From assembly GCA_002392625.1 (NCBI GenBank), contig DGHJ01000006.1, positions 401-15,324 on the forward strand: a DNA stretch of 14,924 nucleotides, in the 5' to 3' direction. Positions within the stretch are counted from its first letter, which is position 1, and each line of letters begins with the position of its first letter. The translations under genes and the position numbers were made by a program. The DNA comes from Oscillospiraceae bacterium UBA3851. Its GTDB lineage: Bacteria; Bacillota; Clostridia; Oscillospirales; Oscillospiraceae. Positions 1 through 7,165 of the stretch are shown piece by piece. A model generated the notes under the pieces. It was not told the DNA's origin. It was given only the letters and a program-made list of their open reading frames with translations, and did not search any database.

Positions 1-169
1 GCTTCATCAGCGTCAGCGCCATGAAATGGCCGGCGGTCAGGCTGTCAGCCGTGCAGTCAAAGCCGATATAGAATGTGGCCTTGCCGGCGTTGATCATGTC
101 GCGGATCTCTTCCTCGTTGGTGACCTGGGCGATCAGGCCACGGGCCACCAGTTCCTCATAGATTCCCAT
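1..169 (-). CDS. tyrS: Tyrosyl-tRNA synthetase, N-terminal part (cut by window edge)
   Basis: The enzyme attaches tyrosine to tRNA-Tyr in the cytoplasm, using ATP. Only the first 56 codons are in the window; the rest lies beyond base 1. The translation starts MGIYEELVARGLIAQVTNEE, and residues 36-48 read GFDCTADSLTAGH. That is the class I synthetase nucleotide-binding region, with TAGH in place of the textbook HIGH, a variant I know from clostridial TyrRS. The ATG at 169-167 follows an AAAGGAACG ribosome binding site about ten bases upstream. Upstream are a T-box leader with a tyrosine specifier codon and a consensus promoter, so expression should rise when uncharged tRNA-Tyr accumulates. The match of specifier to product supports the identification independently of the protein sequence. 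Confidence 0.93.
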   Translation of the reverse strand, partial: MGIYEELVARGLIAQVTNEEEIRDMINAGKATFYIGFDCTADSLTAGHFMALTLMK

Positions 170-206
170 TGTTGTTTCGTTCCTTTCTTTTCGTTGTGTC
201 GCAGAG

Positions 207-494
207 AGCAATAGAAAACGCCCTCTGCCGTATTGGACAGAGGGCGAGCAAAGTCGCGGTACCACCTCATATTCGCCGCTGCCTCACGGCAAGCGGCCTC
301 ACGGGGTGCCATCACACCCCTGCGCTGTAACGGGCGCACCCGACACACCTCTACTCGATTACGCTTTCAAGGGGCTGCTCCGGGATGTATTCGCTGCGTC
401 CGCCCTCTCCCCCTTCCACCGAACCGGGGTCTCTCTTTGCAGGTCTGAACGCGGTTACTTGTTCCCTTCCTCGCAGTAGCAATATGAAATTACA
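207..494 (-). promoter_or_regulatory. Tyrosine T-box riboswitch leader of tyrS
   Basis: The 365 bases between recN and tyrS hold this leader. On the minus strand the T-box core GAGGTGGTACCGCG lies at 255-268. Its UGGU bulge (264-261) would pair with the ACCA end of an uncharged tRNA, the last U facing discriminator A73, as expected for tRNA-Tyr. Upstream are Stem I elements: an AGTA-containing bulge near 460, an AGAGAG...GGTG distal region at about 410-440, and a candidate specifier loop with codon UAC (tyrosine) at 389-387. The 3' part holds the competing terminator hairpin. By the known mechanism, binding of uncharged tRNA-Tyr stabilises the antiterminator and lets tyrS be transcribed. Stem boundaries are approximate, since no folding was computed. 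Confidence 0.93.
211..245 (-). terminator. T-box intrinsic terminator
   Basis: The minus strand reads GCCCTCTG, a short loop region, then CAGAGGGC, followed by GTTTTCTAT. The two arms (238-245 and 220-227) pair perfectly over eight GC-rich base pairs and are followed by a T-rich tail. It lies just downstream of the T-box core, where the regulated terminator of such leaders sits. A run of four Ts is modest but usual for these elements. Confidence 0.88.
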
Positions 495-500
495 GGCGAT

Positions 501-529
501 ATTATAGTGGGGTTTTGCCGTTTTGTCAA
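501..529 (-). promoter_or_regulatory. Consensus SigA-type promoter of the tyrS leader
   Basis: On the minus strand the -35 box is TTGACA (529-524) and the -10 box is TATAAT (506-501), both perfect consensus matches, separated by exactly 17 bases. Transcription would start near 494. The -35 box begins only six bases after the recN stop codon, so tyrS is an independent unit directly behind recN. A perfect promoter fits a gene whose control is left to the downstream T-box. Confidence 0.9.
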
Positions 530-534
530 TGGAT

Positions 535-2208
535 TTATACCAGAGAGCTACGGTATTCCTCCGCCTGGCGCAGCAGCTCCTCCGCGCCGGAGAGCATGGT
601 CTCCGTCACGTGGCTGCCGCCGGTAAGGCGGGCCAGCTCCTGCTGCCGCTGTGCGCGGTCCAGCAGGCTTACCTTTGTATAAGTGCGGCCGCCCCGCTCT
701 CCCTTCTCTACAGAGAAATGGGTGTCAGCCATAGCGGCCAGCTGGGGCAGATGGGTGACGCAGAGCACCTGCTTACGGCGGCTGATACGGGCCATCTTCT
801 CCGCCACCTTCTGGGCAGCTCGTCCGCTGACACCGGTGTCCACCTCGTCAAAGACCATGGTACCCACCTGATCCTGCTCGCTGAGGACATTTTTCATGGC
901 CAGCATGATGCGGGCCAGCTCACCGCCGGAGGCGATCTTGTGGATGGGCTTGAGCGCCTCACCGGCGTTGGCAGACATGAGGAACTGCACGGCGTCCATG
1001 CCGTTTTCTGTCAGATCCGTTGCGGAGAAGTCCACGGAAAATTGGATCTTGCCCATGTCCAGCTGGGTCAGCTCAGAGAGGATCTGACGGGAAAGATCCT
1101 CGGCAGCCCTGTGGCGGGCCTGGGACAGCTTCTCCGCCTCTGCGCGGGCGTTTCTCTCCGCCTTGGCGCACTGGCGCTCCAGGTCCATGAGAGTATCGTC
1201 TGCGTCAGTGATCTGATCCAGCTCAGCGCGGCAGCGGTCCAAATAGGCCAGCATGTCCTCCACGGAGGGACCGTACTTTTTTTTCAGACGGTAGAGCTGA
1301 TCCATCCGCCCCTCCACCTCGTCCAGCTCGTTGGGAGAAAAATCAAAGCTCTCCCGTCGATCCCGCAGGGTGTCAGCCAGATCGTAGACTTCGCTGTATA
1401 CATCGGAGAGACGGTCATAGAGCGCGCCGTAACCGTCGTCCAGGTGGCGGATCGCGGACAGCGCGTCCTGGGCCTGGCTCAGCAGGCTCAGCGCGCCAGC
1501 GCCGCTGTCGTCGCCGTTGAGGCAGAAGTCCGCCTCGGACACGGCGGAGATGAACTTCTCGCTGTTGCGCAGGAAATTGCGGCGAGAGGTCAGCTCGTCC
1601 TCCTCGCCTGCCTTCAGCTCGGCGCGCTCCAGCTCCTTGATCTGGTAGCGCAGGGTGTCCATCCGGCGGGCCTTTTCCGCCTCGTCCATCTGGAGGGACT
1701 GTATTTTACGGCGGAGCTCATCGAGGCGGTGATACGCTTCGCGGTAGGAATCCAGCAGGGGCTGCACCCGGCCGAAGCTGTCCAGATAAACGATGTGCTG
1801 CTCCTCGTCCAGGAGCTGCTGGCCGTCGTGCTGGCCGTGGATATTCAGCAGATTCGTCCCCAGCGCGCGCAGCTGCGCCACTGTGGCCGGGCGGCCGTTG
1901 ATGCGGCAAACGTTGCGCCCGTCGCCGTGGATCTCCCGCTGCAGCAGCAGCTCCCCATCGGGATCGGCGGACCATTCCGCCGCCAGATCGGGAGAAACCT
2001 GGGAAAAACAGGCACTGACAAAGGCCTTCTCGCTGCCGGTGCGGATGAGATCACGGGAGGTGCGCTGACCCAGCACGGCGCTGAGAGCGTCGATGACGAT
2101 GGACTTGCCGGCGCCGGTCTCGCCTGTGAGAGCGTTGAAGCCGGGTTCAAAGACGATGTCCGCTTCCTCGATGATGGCAATATTTTCAATATGAAGAAGG
2201 TTCAACAT
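535..2208 (-). CDS. recN: DNA repair protein RecN
   Basis: RecN is an SMC-like ATPase that gathers at double-strand breaks and helps align ends for recombination in the cytoplasm. The 557-residue product has the family's normal length. The N-terminal ATP-binding half carries Walker A GETGAGKS at residues 29-36 and an IHGQHDGQQLL stretch near 125. The middle (about 155-365) is charged and coiled-coil-like. The C-terminal half has the ABC signature SGGELAR (427-433), Walker B with MVFDEVDTG (about 451-459) and the H-loop region VTHLPQLA (about 484-491). The ATG follows a GGGAGG ribosome binding site at seven bases. It lies 22 bases after nadK and is probably co-transcribed with it. It is the last gene of the long operon, since the tyrS promoter starts right behind its TAA stop. 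Confidence 0.97.
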   Translation of the reverse strand: MLNLLHIENIAIIEEADIVFEPGFNALTGETGAGKSIVIDALSAVLGQRTSRDLIRTGSEKAFVSACFSQVSPDLAAEWSADPDGELLLQREIHGDGRNVCRINGRPATVAQLRALGTNLLNIHGQHDGQQLLDEEQHIVYLDSFGRVQPLLDSYREAYHRLDELRRKIQSLQMDEAEKARRMDTLRYQIKELERAELKAGEEDELTSRRNFLRNSEKFISAVSEADFCLNGDDSGAGALSLLSQAQDALSAIRHLDDGYGALYDRLSDVYSEVYDLADTLRDRRESFDFSPNELDEVEGRMDQLYRLKKKYGPSVEDMLAYLDRCRAELDQITDADDTLMDLERQCAKAERNARAEAEKLSQARHRAAEDLSRQILSELTQLDMGKIQFSVDFSATDLTENGMDAVQFLMSANAGEALKPIHKIASGGELARIMLAMKNVLSEQDQVGTMVFDEVDTGVSGRAAQKVAEKMARISRRKQVLCVTHLPQLAAMADTHFSVEKGERGGRTYTKVSLLDRAQRQQELARLTGGSHVTETMLSGAEELLRQAEEYRSSLV

Positions 2209-2230
2209 GGGGAGACCTCCCTGACGGGCA

Positions 2231-3109
2231 TTATCTCTCGTACTTGGCGGCTTCCTGCGCCATCTTGTTGTCCAGGATCTCGCAGAAGCTCTTCTTGGAA
2301 AGCCGCACCAGCTTGGTGCAGTATTTGGACTGCTTGACTCGGACCTGATCGCCGTTTTTCAGAGAAAAGGCCTTGCCGCCGTCGGCGGAGAGATAGACGA
2401 ATTTGCGGTTGGCATCCGCCGTAACCACGGTGATGACGTGCTCCGGAGAAAGCACGTACGAGAACGCGCGGGTGGAGTGGGCGCAAATTGGCGTAAGCAG
2501 CAGATTGCGGGCGGTCGGCTCCACGATGGGGCCGCCGGCTGCCATGGAATAGCCCGTGGAGCCGGTGGGTGTACTGATGACCACACCGTCGCCGGTCACG
2601 CGGGTCAGCCAGCCCTCCTCTGTAAAGGTTTCAAGCCTTACAACCCTTGCAATAGATCCTTTTGAGATAACCGCATCGTTGAGAGCGATGGTGTTGTATA
2701 TCTCGCGGTCACCCCGAAGAATGGTCACGTCCAGCATCATGCGGGACTCGACGTTGAACTTCCAATCTGCCAGATCCCGCAGTCGGTCCAGTTCGTGAGG
2801 CTCCAGCTCAGACATAAAGCCGAGGCTGCCCAGGTTGATGCCCAGCACCGGCACGTCGTGGATGGCCACCGTTTTCGCCAGATGCAATATGGTGCCGTCG
2901 CCGCCGAAGGCGATGAGCAGATCGGCACGGCGGATCTCCTCCTCCAGCGGGGCAACAGCGACATCCGGCATCTTCTTTTGCCCCTCCGGCTGGAACGGCA
3001 GACAGGTTACGGTTTCAATTCCGATGCTCTCCAGGATCTCCTTGGAGCGCTGAGCCACCTTCAAATCATTGTCTCGATAGGGATTGGGACACAAGATCAC
3101 TCTTTTCAT
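2231..3109 (-). CDS. nadK: NAD kinase
   Basis: The enzyme phosphorylates NAD to NADP using ATP or polyphosphate in the cytoplasm. The 292-residue product has the family hallmarks: GGDGT at 69-73, NLGSLGF at 92-98, the ND pair at 144-145 that contacts NAD, and the glycine-rich TPTGSTGYSMAAGGPIV at 180-196. A longer reading begins at GTG 3115. The ATG at 3109 is preferred because it sits eight bases after AGGA of GAGAGGA, whereas the GTG would leave only two. The gene lies 22 bases downstream of tlyA and 22 upstream of recN. In Bacillus subtilis the regulator ahrC (argR) sits between the tlyA homologue and recN; here nadK fills that place, and no argR is seen in the window. Confidence 0.96.
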   Translation of the reverse strand: MKRVILCPNPYRDNDLKVAQRSKEILESIGIETVTCLPFQPEGQKKMPDVAVAPLEEEIRRADLLIAFGGDGTILHLAKTVAIHDVPVLGINLGSLGFMSELEPHELDRLRDLADWKFNVESRMMLDVTILRGDREIYNTIALNDAVISKGSIARVVRLETFTEEGWLTRVTGDGVVISTPTGSTGYSMAAGGPIVEPTARNLLLTPICAHSTRAFSYVLSPEHVITVVTADANRKFVYLSADGGKAFSLKNGDQVRVKQSKYCTKLVRLSKKSFCEILDNKMAQEAAKYER

Positions 3110-3131
3110 GGTCACATTCCTCTCTTACGGT

Positions 3132-3935
3132 TTACTCTGTCAATTCCCTGTGAGATGCCGACACGATCTCATCCAGATCCGGTATCACATCGGGCTCTTC
3201 GGATTTGCGGAGATAACCGAGATATTCAATGTTTCCCTCCGGTCCACGGATGGGAGAATATGTAATTCCAATCACTGTAAAGTGATTCTCCTTTGCATGG
3301 TCCAGGAAGTTTTTCAGCACTTCAAGGTGAACGGCCGGGTCCCGAACGACGCCTTTTTTGCCCACCTTTTCCTTCCCTGCCTCGAACTGGGGCTTGATGA
3401 GACAGGCGATCTCTCCGCCGTTCCTGAGCAGATCGTAGAGCGCCGGGAAGATCAGCTTCAGGGAGATGAAGGAGACGTCGATGGACGCGAAATCCAGCGC
3501 GTCCGGCACCTGCTGGGCGGTAAGATACCGCGCATTGGTGCGTTCCAGACAGATCACGCGCTGATCGCTGCGGAGCTTCCAGTCCAGCTGGCCGTATCCC
3601 ACGTCCACAGCATAAACCTTCTGCGCGCCGTTTTGCAGCATGCAGTCGGTAAAACCGCCGGTGGAGGCGCCGATGTCGGCGCAGATCTTGCCCTGCAAGG
3701 AGATCGGCCAGGTCTTCATAGCCTTTTCCAGCTTCCAGCCGCCGCGGCTGACGTAGGGCATCACGTGGCCCCGTATCTCGATCTCCGCCTCGTCGGGAAC
3801 GGCGGTGCCGGGCTTGTCCACCCGCTGGCCGCCCACGAAGACGCTGCCGGCCATGATAACAGCCTGGGCCTTCTGGCGGCTGGTAAAAAAGCCGCGGTCC
3901 ACCAGCAGCACATCCAGTCTCGTCTTTCCGCTCAT
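3132..3935 (-). CDS. tlyA: TlyA-family rRNA 2'-O-methyltransferase with S4 domain
   Basis: This family (YqxC in Bacillus subtilis, TlyA in mycobacteria) transfers methyl groups from SAM to the 2'-OH of cytidines in rRNA; some members are also described as hemolysins. The 267-residue product has an N-terminal S4 RNA-binding domain (about 5-60; RLDVLLVDRGFFTSRQKAQA). A Rossmann methyltransferase domain follows, with the SAM motif ADIGASTGGF at 86-95. The catalytic K-D-K-E set can be placed at K68, D153, K181 and E237, which match the mycobacterial positions closely by spacing. The start ATG overlaps the dxs stop as ATGA (3935-3932), so translation is probably coupled. Substrate position on the ribosome cannot be read from the sequence. 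Confidence 0.93.
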   Translation of the reverse strand: MSGKTRLDVLLVDRGFFTSRQKAQAVIMAGSVFVGGQRVDKPGTAVPDEAEIEIRGHVMPYVSRGGWKLEKAMKTWPISLQGKICADIGASTGGFTDCMLQNGAQKVYAVDVGYGQLDWKLRSDQRVICLERTNARYLTAQQVPDALDFASIDVSFISLKLIFPALYDLLRNGGEIACLIKPQFEAGKEKVGKKGVVRDPAVHLEVLKNFLDHAKENHFTVIGITYSPIRGPEGNIEYLGYLRKSEEPDVIPDLDEIVSASHRELTE

Positions 3936-5785
3936 GCAAGCGCCTCCTCTATGGCTGCCGCCAGGGCAGACGCGTTCAAATGATGCCTCTCATAGAGCTG
4001 CGCCACGGTGCCGTGGTCCGGCACGCGGTCGCCCAGATTGCGCAGGATCAGGTGCTGCGGCACGTCGGACCGCTGCGCCAAAAGCGCGGCGACACGCTCA
4101 CCCACGCTGCCGGCAGAGATACAATCCTCCGCAATCAGCAGGCAGGGCGTCCGCCCGATCAGCTCCGCAAGAGGGCACTCGTCCAGGCGGGAGATGCGGT
4201 TCAGCTTCAACACGCCGGCACGGATGCCCTTCTCCTGCAGCAGATCAGACGCCGCCAACGCCTCGTTGACCAGCACGCCGTAGGTGAGAATGGCGGCGTC
4301 AGTCCCCTGGCGCACCGTCACGGCCGATACGGCGGAATCCGTGTTGCTCCGGTAGACCCCCTCGCCGCCGCGAGGGTAGCGGATGGCCACGGGGCCGGAG
4401 CACGCATAGATGGCCTGATGCAGCATGGCGCGCAGCTCCGCAAAGCTGGCGGGGCAGAGTACGGTCATGCCGGGAACCTGCGTTAAAAAGGCCGGATCGA
4501 AGCAGCCGTGGTGCGTCTCGCCGTCCGCGCCGACCAGTCCGGCGCGATCCACGGCGAACACCACGTGGAGGCCCAGCAAAGAAACGTCATGCAGCAGCTG
4601 GTCAAACCCGCGCTGCAAAAACGTGGAATAGACGGCGTAAACCGGGATCATGCCCTGGCTGGCAAGACCGGCGGCCATGGCCGTTGCGTGGCTCTCGGCG
4701 ATGCCCACGTCAAAGAAACGATCCGGGAACTCCGCGGCAAAGGCGCTCAATCCCGTGCCGTCCCGCATGGCGGCGGTGATGGCGCAGATCCGGCGATCCT
4801 GCCGGGCCAGCTCCGCCAGCTCTTGGCCGAACACACTGCTGAAACAGGGCGCGCCGCTTTTGGTCAGCTTGCCGGTGGCCGGGTCGAAGGGGCCCACACC
4901 GTGGAAGGTGTCCGGCTCCCGCTCGGCAGGTGCGTAGCCCTTCCCTTTCACCGTCTCCACATGGAGGAGGACCGGCCCCTTGATCTCCCGCGCCTCGGCC
5001 AGGAGCGTCGTCAGCTGCTCCACATCGTGGCCATCTACCGGGCCGAGGTAGGCAAAGCCCATGTTTTCAAACACCGTGCTCTCCGGCAGCAGGGATTTTT
5101 TCAGTGCGCTCTTGACCGAGTGGCTGAACTGATAGACCTTCTTGCCAACGGGATTGACGCCCATGGCATGGCGATAGCGTTTCTTCAGCTCATAGTACTC
5201 CGGTGAGTTGCGCAGCTTTGTAAGATAGCCTGACAGGCCGCCCACGCTGCGGCTGATGGCCATGCCGTTATCGTTAAGGATCACGATGATCTTTTCGCCG
5301 GAGGCGCCGGCGTCGTTAAGGCCCTCCAGACTCATGCCGCCGGTCAGGGCGCCGTCGCCAAGCAGGGCGAGAACGTGATAATCCTGATGCTGCAGCGTCC
5401 TGGCGCGGGCCATGCCCAGGGCAACGGAGATGGAGTTGGAGGCATGTCCGGCGATAAACGCGTCATGGACGCTCTCACGGGGCTTGGGGAAGCCGGAAAG
5501 TCCGTCCATCTGGCGCAAGGTGGAAAACGCCTCCCGTCGGCCGGTCAGGAGCTTATGGACGTAGCACTGGTGGCCAACGTCGAACACAAGACGGTCGCGG
5601 GAGGTGTCAAATACGCGGTGAATGGCAACAGTCAGCTCCACGACGCCGAGATTGGACGCCAGATGACCGCCGGTGCGGGACACCTGCTCAATGAGCGTAG
5701 ACCGCAGCTCCTCACAAAGCTGCGGCAGCGCCTCCGCGTTCAGTTTTTTCACGTCCGACGGGTCGTGGATCTGTTCCAGATACAA
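3932..5785 (-). CDS. dxs: 1-deoxy-D-xylulose-5-phosphate synthase
   Basis: Dxs condenses pyruvate and glyceraldehyde 3-phosphate with thiamine diphosphate, the first step of the MEP isoprenoid pathway. The open frame reaches 5887, but that would overlap oapA by 86 bases. I choose TTG at 5785-5783, nine bases after GAGG of GTGAGGCG. It gives LYLEQIHDPSDVKKL, which lines up with known Dxs N-termini, and 617 residues; GTG 5800 is a less likely alternative. Visible motifs are SRTGGHLASNLGVVELT (His41), the thiamine-binding GDGALTGG (143-150) followed by NDNG (171-174), and DVGIAESHA with the catalytic glutamate. It follows oapA by 16 bases and overlaps tlyA. With ispA upstream it links this operon to isoprenoid synthesis. 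Confidence 0.96.
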   Translation of the reverse strand: MYLEQIHDPSDVKKLNAEALPQLCEELRSTLIEQVSRTGGHLASNLGVVELTVAIHRVFDTSRDRLVFDVGHQCYVHKLLTGRREAFSTLRQMDGLSGFPKPRESVHDAFIAGHASNSISVALGMARARTLQHQDYHVLALLGDGALTGGMSLEGLNDAGASGEKIIVILNDNGMAISRSVGGLSGYLTKLRNSPEYYELKKRYRHAMGVNPVGKKVYQFSHSVKSALKKSLLPESTVFENMGFAYLGPVDGHDVEQLTTLLAEAREIKGPVLLHVETVKGKGYAPAEREPDTFHGVGPFDPATGKLTKSGAPCFSSVFGQELAELARQDRRICAITAAMRDGTGLSAFAAEFPDRFFDVGIAESHATAMAAGLASQGMIPVYAVYSTFLQRGFDQLLHDVSLLGLHVVFAVDRAGLVGADGETHHGCFDPAFLTQVPGMTVLCPASFAELRAMLHQAIYACSGPVAIRYPRGGEGVYRSNTDSAVSAVTVRQGTDAAILTYGVLVNEALAASDLLQEKGIRAGVLKLNRISRLDECPLAELIGRTPCLLIAEDCISAGSVGERVAALLAQRSDVPQHLILRNLGDRVPDHGTVAQLYERHHLNASALAAAIEEALA

Positions 5786-5801
5786 ACAGGTTCGCCTCAC
5801 T

Positions 5802-6365
5802 TCAGCGATAAATATGGAGCGCGTGCAGGATCCGCGCCACGCGATGAACCACGTTGGTGCAGTCGTCAATGGCGATGTTCTTGCCAATGGCCTTGCCGCC
5901 GATGGTGACGCCGGAGATCAGCGCGGTGATCCCGATGGAGAGCAGCACCGAGGTGGTGGACAGGCTGTGCTGCAGCTGCGTCACGATGACGGCGGCGGTG
6001 GTGCCGCTGACGATGCCGCAAATATCGCCCACCACGTCGTTGCAGAAGGAGCTGACGCGGTTGGCATTGTTCAGAAGCTTGATAGCCTCCCTGCCGCCCT
6101 TTTCCTTGTGGGCGGCCATGGAGTGAAAGGGCCTGGGATCGGCGGCGGTAACGGCCACGCCCACCATGTCAAACACGATGCCAAGCAGGATGAAAAACAG
6201 CAGTACCAGCACCGCCGCCACGTAACCCGCACCGGACAGGGCCTCTGTGGACAAAAAGCTCAGCACGGCCGAGAGTGTCACCGACATGAGAAACACGCGG
6301 AGGACCCAGCCCTTGCCGTCGGTCTTCTTTTTGTTCTTATCCTTCTCTTTTTCTTTGTCGCGCAA
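5802..6365 (-). CDS. oapA: OLE-associated membrane protein OapA (four predicted TM helices)
   Basis: The 187-residue product has a lysine-rich N-terminus (residues 4-14 almost all charged). Four hydrophobic segments follow at about 20-43, 48-72, 110-130 and 137-157, with a polar loop at 76-105 (DPRPFHSM...LLNNANRVSSFCND). The sequence alone identifies only a small inner-membrane protein; I sense a weak likeness to DUF21/CorB-type Mg2+ transporter domains but cannot prove it. Position gives the name: in known OLE loci the membrane partner OapA is encoded directly after OLE RNA and before dxs, as here. OapA binds OLE RNA and holds it at the membrane, and the complex is linked to cold, alcohol and Mg2+ stress. 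The start is TTG at 6365-6363, ten bases after GAGG; no in-frame ATG fits. The basic N-terminus could contact RNA, which is inference. Confidence 0.85.
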   Translation of the reverse strand: MRDKEKEKDKNKKKTDGKGWVLRVFLMSVTLSAVLSFLSTEALSGAGYVAAVLVLLFFILLGIVFDMVGVAVTAADPRPFHSMAAHKEKGGREAIKLLNNANRVSSFCNDVVGDICGIVSGTTAAVIVTQLQHSLSTTSVLLSIGITALISGVTIGGKAIGKNIAIDDCTNVVHRVARILHALHIYR

Positions 6366-6398
6366 GGTAACGATCCCTCATTCACAGATAAAATGATA

Positions 6399-7049
6399 CT
6401 GAACAGGGCGGCTCCGAAGGTAAATCTTACGGCTTAGGTACGGGTTGGCTTTCCCCGCAGCACACCTCTCGTCGCCGATCAGGCGGTTTCCCTTTCAGCG
6501 CTGCGTCGCGTTGTTGCCGGTACGCGATACCCGACTGCCACTTAGTCCGCACTGCAATCCCCCCGTCGCCCCATCAGGACAGCCTAGGTGATTTCCACAG
6601 CAGTCAAACCGTTTCTTATCCTCTTTTGCAGACTGGGTTTCAAGGGAATATCATCTCGTCCCTGGCCGGGGAGTCGATGCATCAACTCCCCTATCCACCC
6701 AACCCACGCAAGGCAGGCTACTCTGCACACAGCGTTAGGGCGGCGAATACCGCTTTAGCACCGCATTGCAGGTTCCAATCATCTGCTTCGTACACAGGTC
6801 GCTTACCGCTTGGGGAGTACGCCTGCGCACAACAGCAGGTCTCCACAGAGGCAGGGTCGGGTCCTCCATGCCATTGGAGGGCGCCCTACTTCCGCAGGCG
6901 GCGGCCGAGGCCGCGCCTCCCTCCAGCACCCACCCCAAACTGGGCGTAAGAAGCAGGCACCAGAGGTTTCACAGTTGTGCCCTTTAAGGGATTTTTAGGC
7001 CCCTCTTAGGAAACGGCAGATCTGACTAGGATACTGCGCCGCTGTTCAG
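6399..7049 (-). ncRNA. ole: OLE RNA (Ornate Large Extremophilic RNA)
   Basis: This 651-base region has no credible protein gene and looks like a large folded RNA on the minus strand. Its ends pair: CTGAACAG (7049-7042) with CTGTTCAG (6406-6399), continued after one bulged C by GGCG (7040-7037) with CGCC (6410-6407), giving a 12-bp closing helix. Internal hairpins include AGGC-GCGGC/GCCGC-c-GCCT with a CTCG loop (6918-6896), CCTCCA/TGGAGG (6880-6863) and GGGGAGT/ACTCCCC (6691-6668). Purine-rich segments such as GGGAAACC and GAAACCTCTGG lie between helices. Size (about 600-650 nt), strand and position between ispA and oapA-dxs match OLE RNA (Rfam RF01071). The call rests on synteny and structure; I could not run a covariance search. 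Confidence 0.87.
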
Positions 7050-7058
7050 TAATTATAT

Positions 7059-7087
7059 AATATATCACATGATTTTGAAATTGACAA
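7059..7087 (-). promoter_or_regulatory. SigA-like promoter with extended -10, upstream of OLE RNA
   Basis: On the minus strand TTGTCA (7087-7082) and TATATT (7064-7059) are separated by 17 bases. The -10 is preceded by TGA, an extended -10 element. The predicted start near 7052 is within a few bases of the 5' strand of the closing helix of OLE RNA (7049). The surroundings are strikingly AT-rich for this GC-rich genome. It would allow the RNA, oapA and dxs to be made independently of the genes upstream. Confidence 0.75.
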
Positions 7088-7110
7088 CTGTCTTTTCGGC
7101 CATACTTCAA

Positions 7111-7151
7111 AAGATAAAATATGCCGCGCGGAACAGATCGTCCCCCGCGGC
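7111..7151 (-). terminator. Terminator or attenuator between ispA and OLE RNA
   Basis: Fifteen bases after the ispA stop, the minus strand forms a GC-rich hairpin. GCCGCG (7151-7146) pairs with CGCGGC (7128-7123), and further GG/CC and GA/TT pairs extend the stem inward. The tail is ATATTTTATCTT. The T tract is interrupted, so termination may be partial; the hairpin could also be an RNA processing or stability element. Directly downstream is a separate promoter for OLE RNA. Confidence 0.65.
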
Positions 7152-7165
7152 AGTCTCTATTCTCC

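Noticed and set aside
133..348. Minus-strand frame of 71 codons in the tyrS leader
   Set aside because: It runs through the T-box core and terminator hairpin, so it is a structured leader and not a coding region.
523..2337. Long plus-strand open frame of 604 codons opposite recN
   Set aside because: It is a shadow of the high-GC recN coding strand. The opposite frame has Walker A, signature and Walker B motifs, whereas this one has none and crosses into nadK.
3084..3983. Plus-strand frame of 299 codons opposite tlyA
   Set aside because: Its composition (histidine- and valine-rich without motifs) is that of an antisense shadow, while the minus strand carries the complete TlyA motif set.
6626..6998. 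Short open frames within the long RNA region on either strand
   Set aside because: They are low-complexity, rich in Pro, Ala and Arg, lack ribosome binding sites and membrane or domain features, and overlap the paired arms of the predicted RNA helices.
6400..7020. rRNA fragment, group II intron, RNase P RNA or tmRNA as explanation of the long gene-free region
   Set aside because: I saw no intron-type domain V, no RNase P core sequences, no tmRNA tag frame or tRNA-like end and no stretch I recognise as rRNA. The location between ispA and oapA-dxs fits OLE RNA instead.
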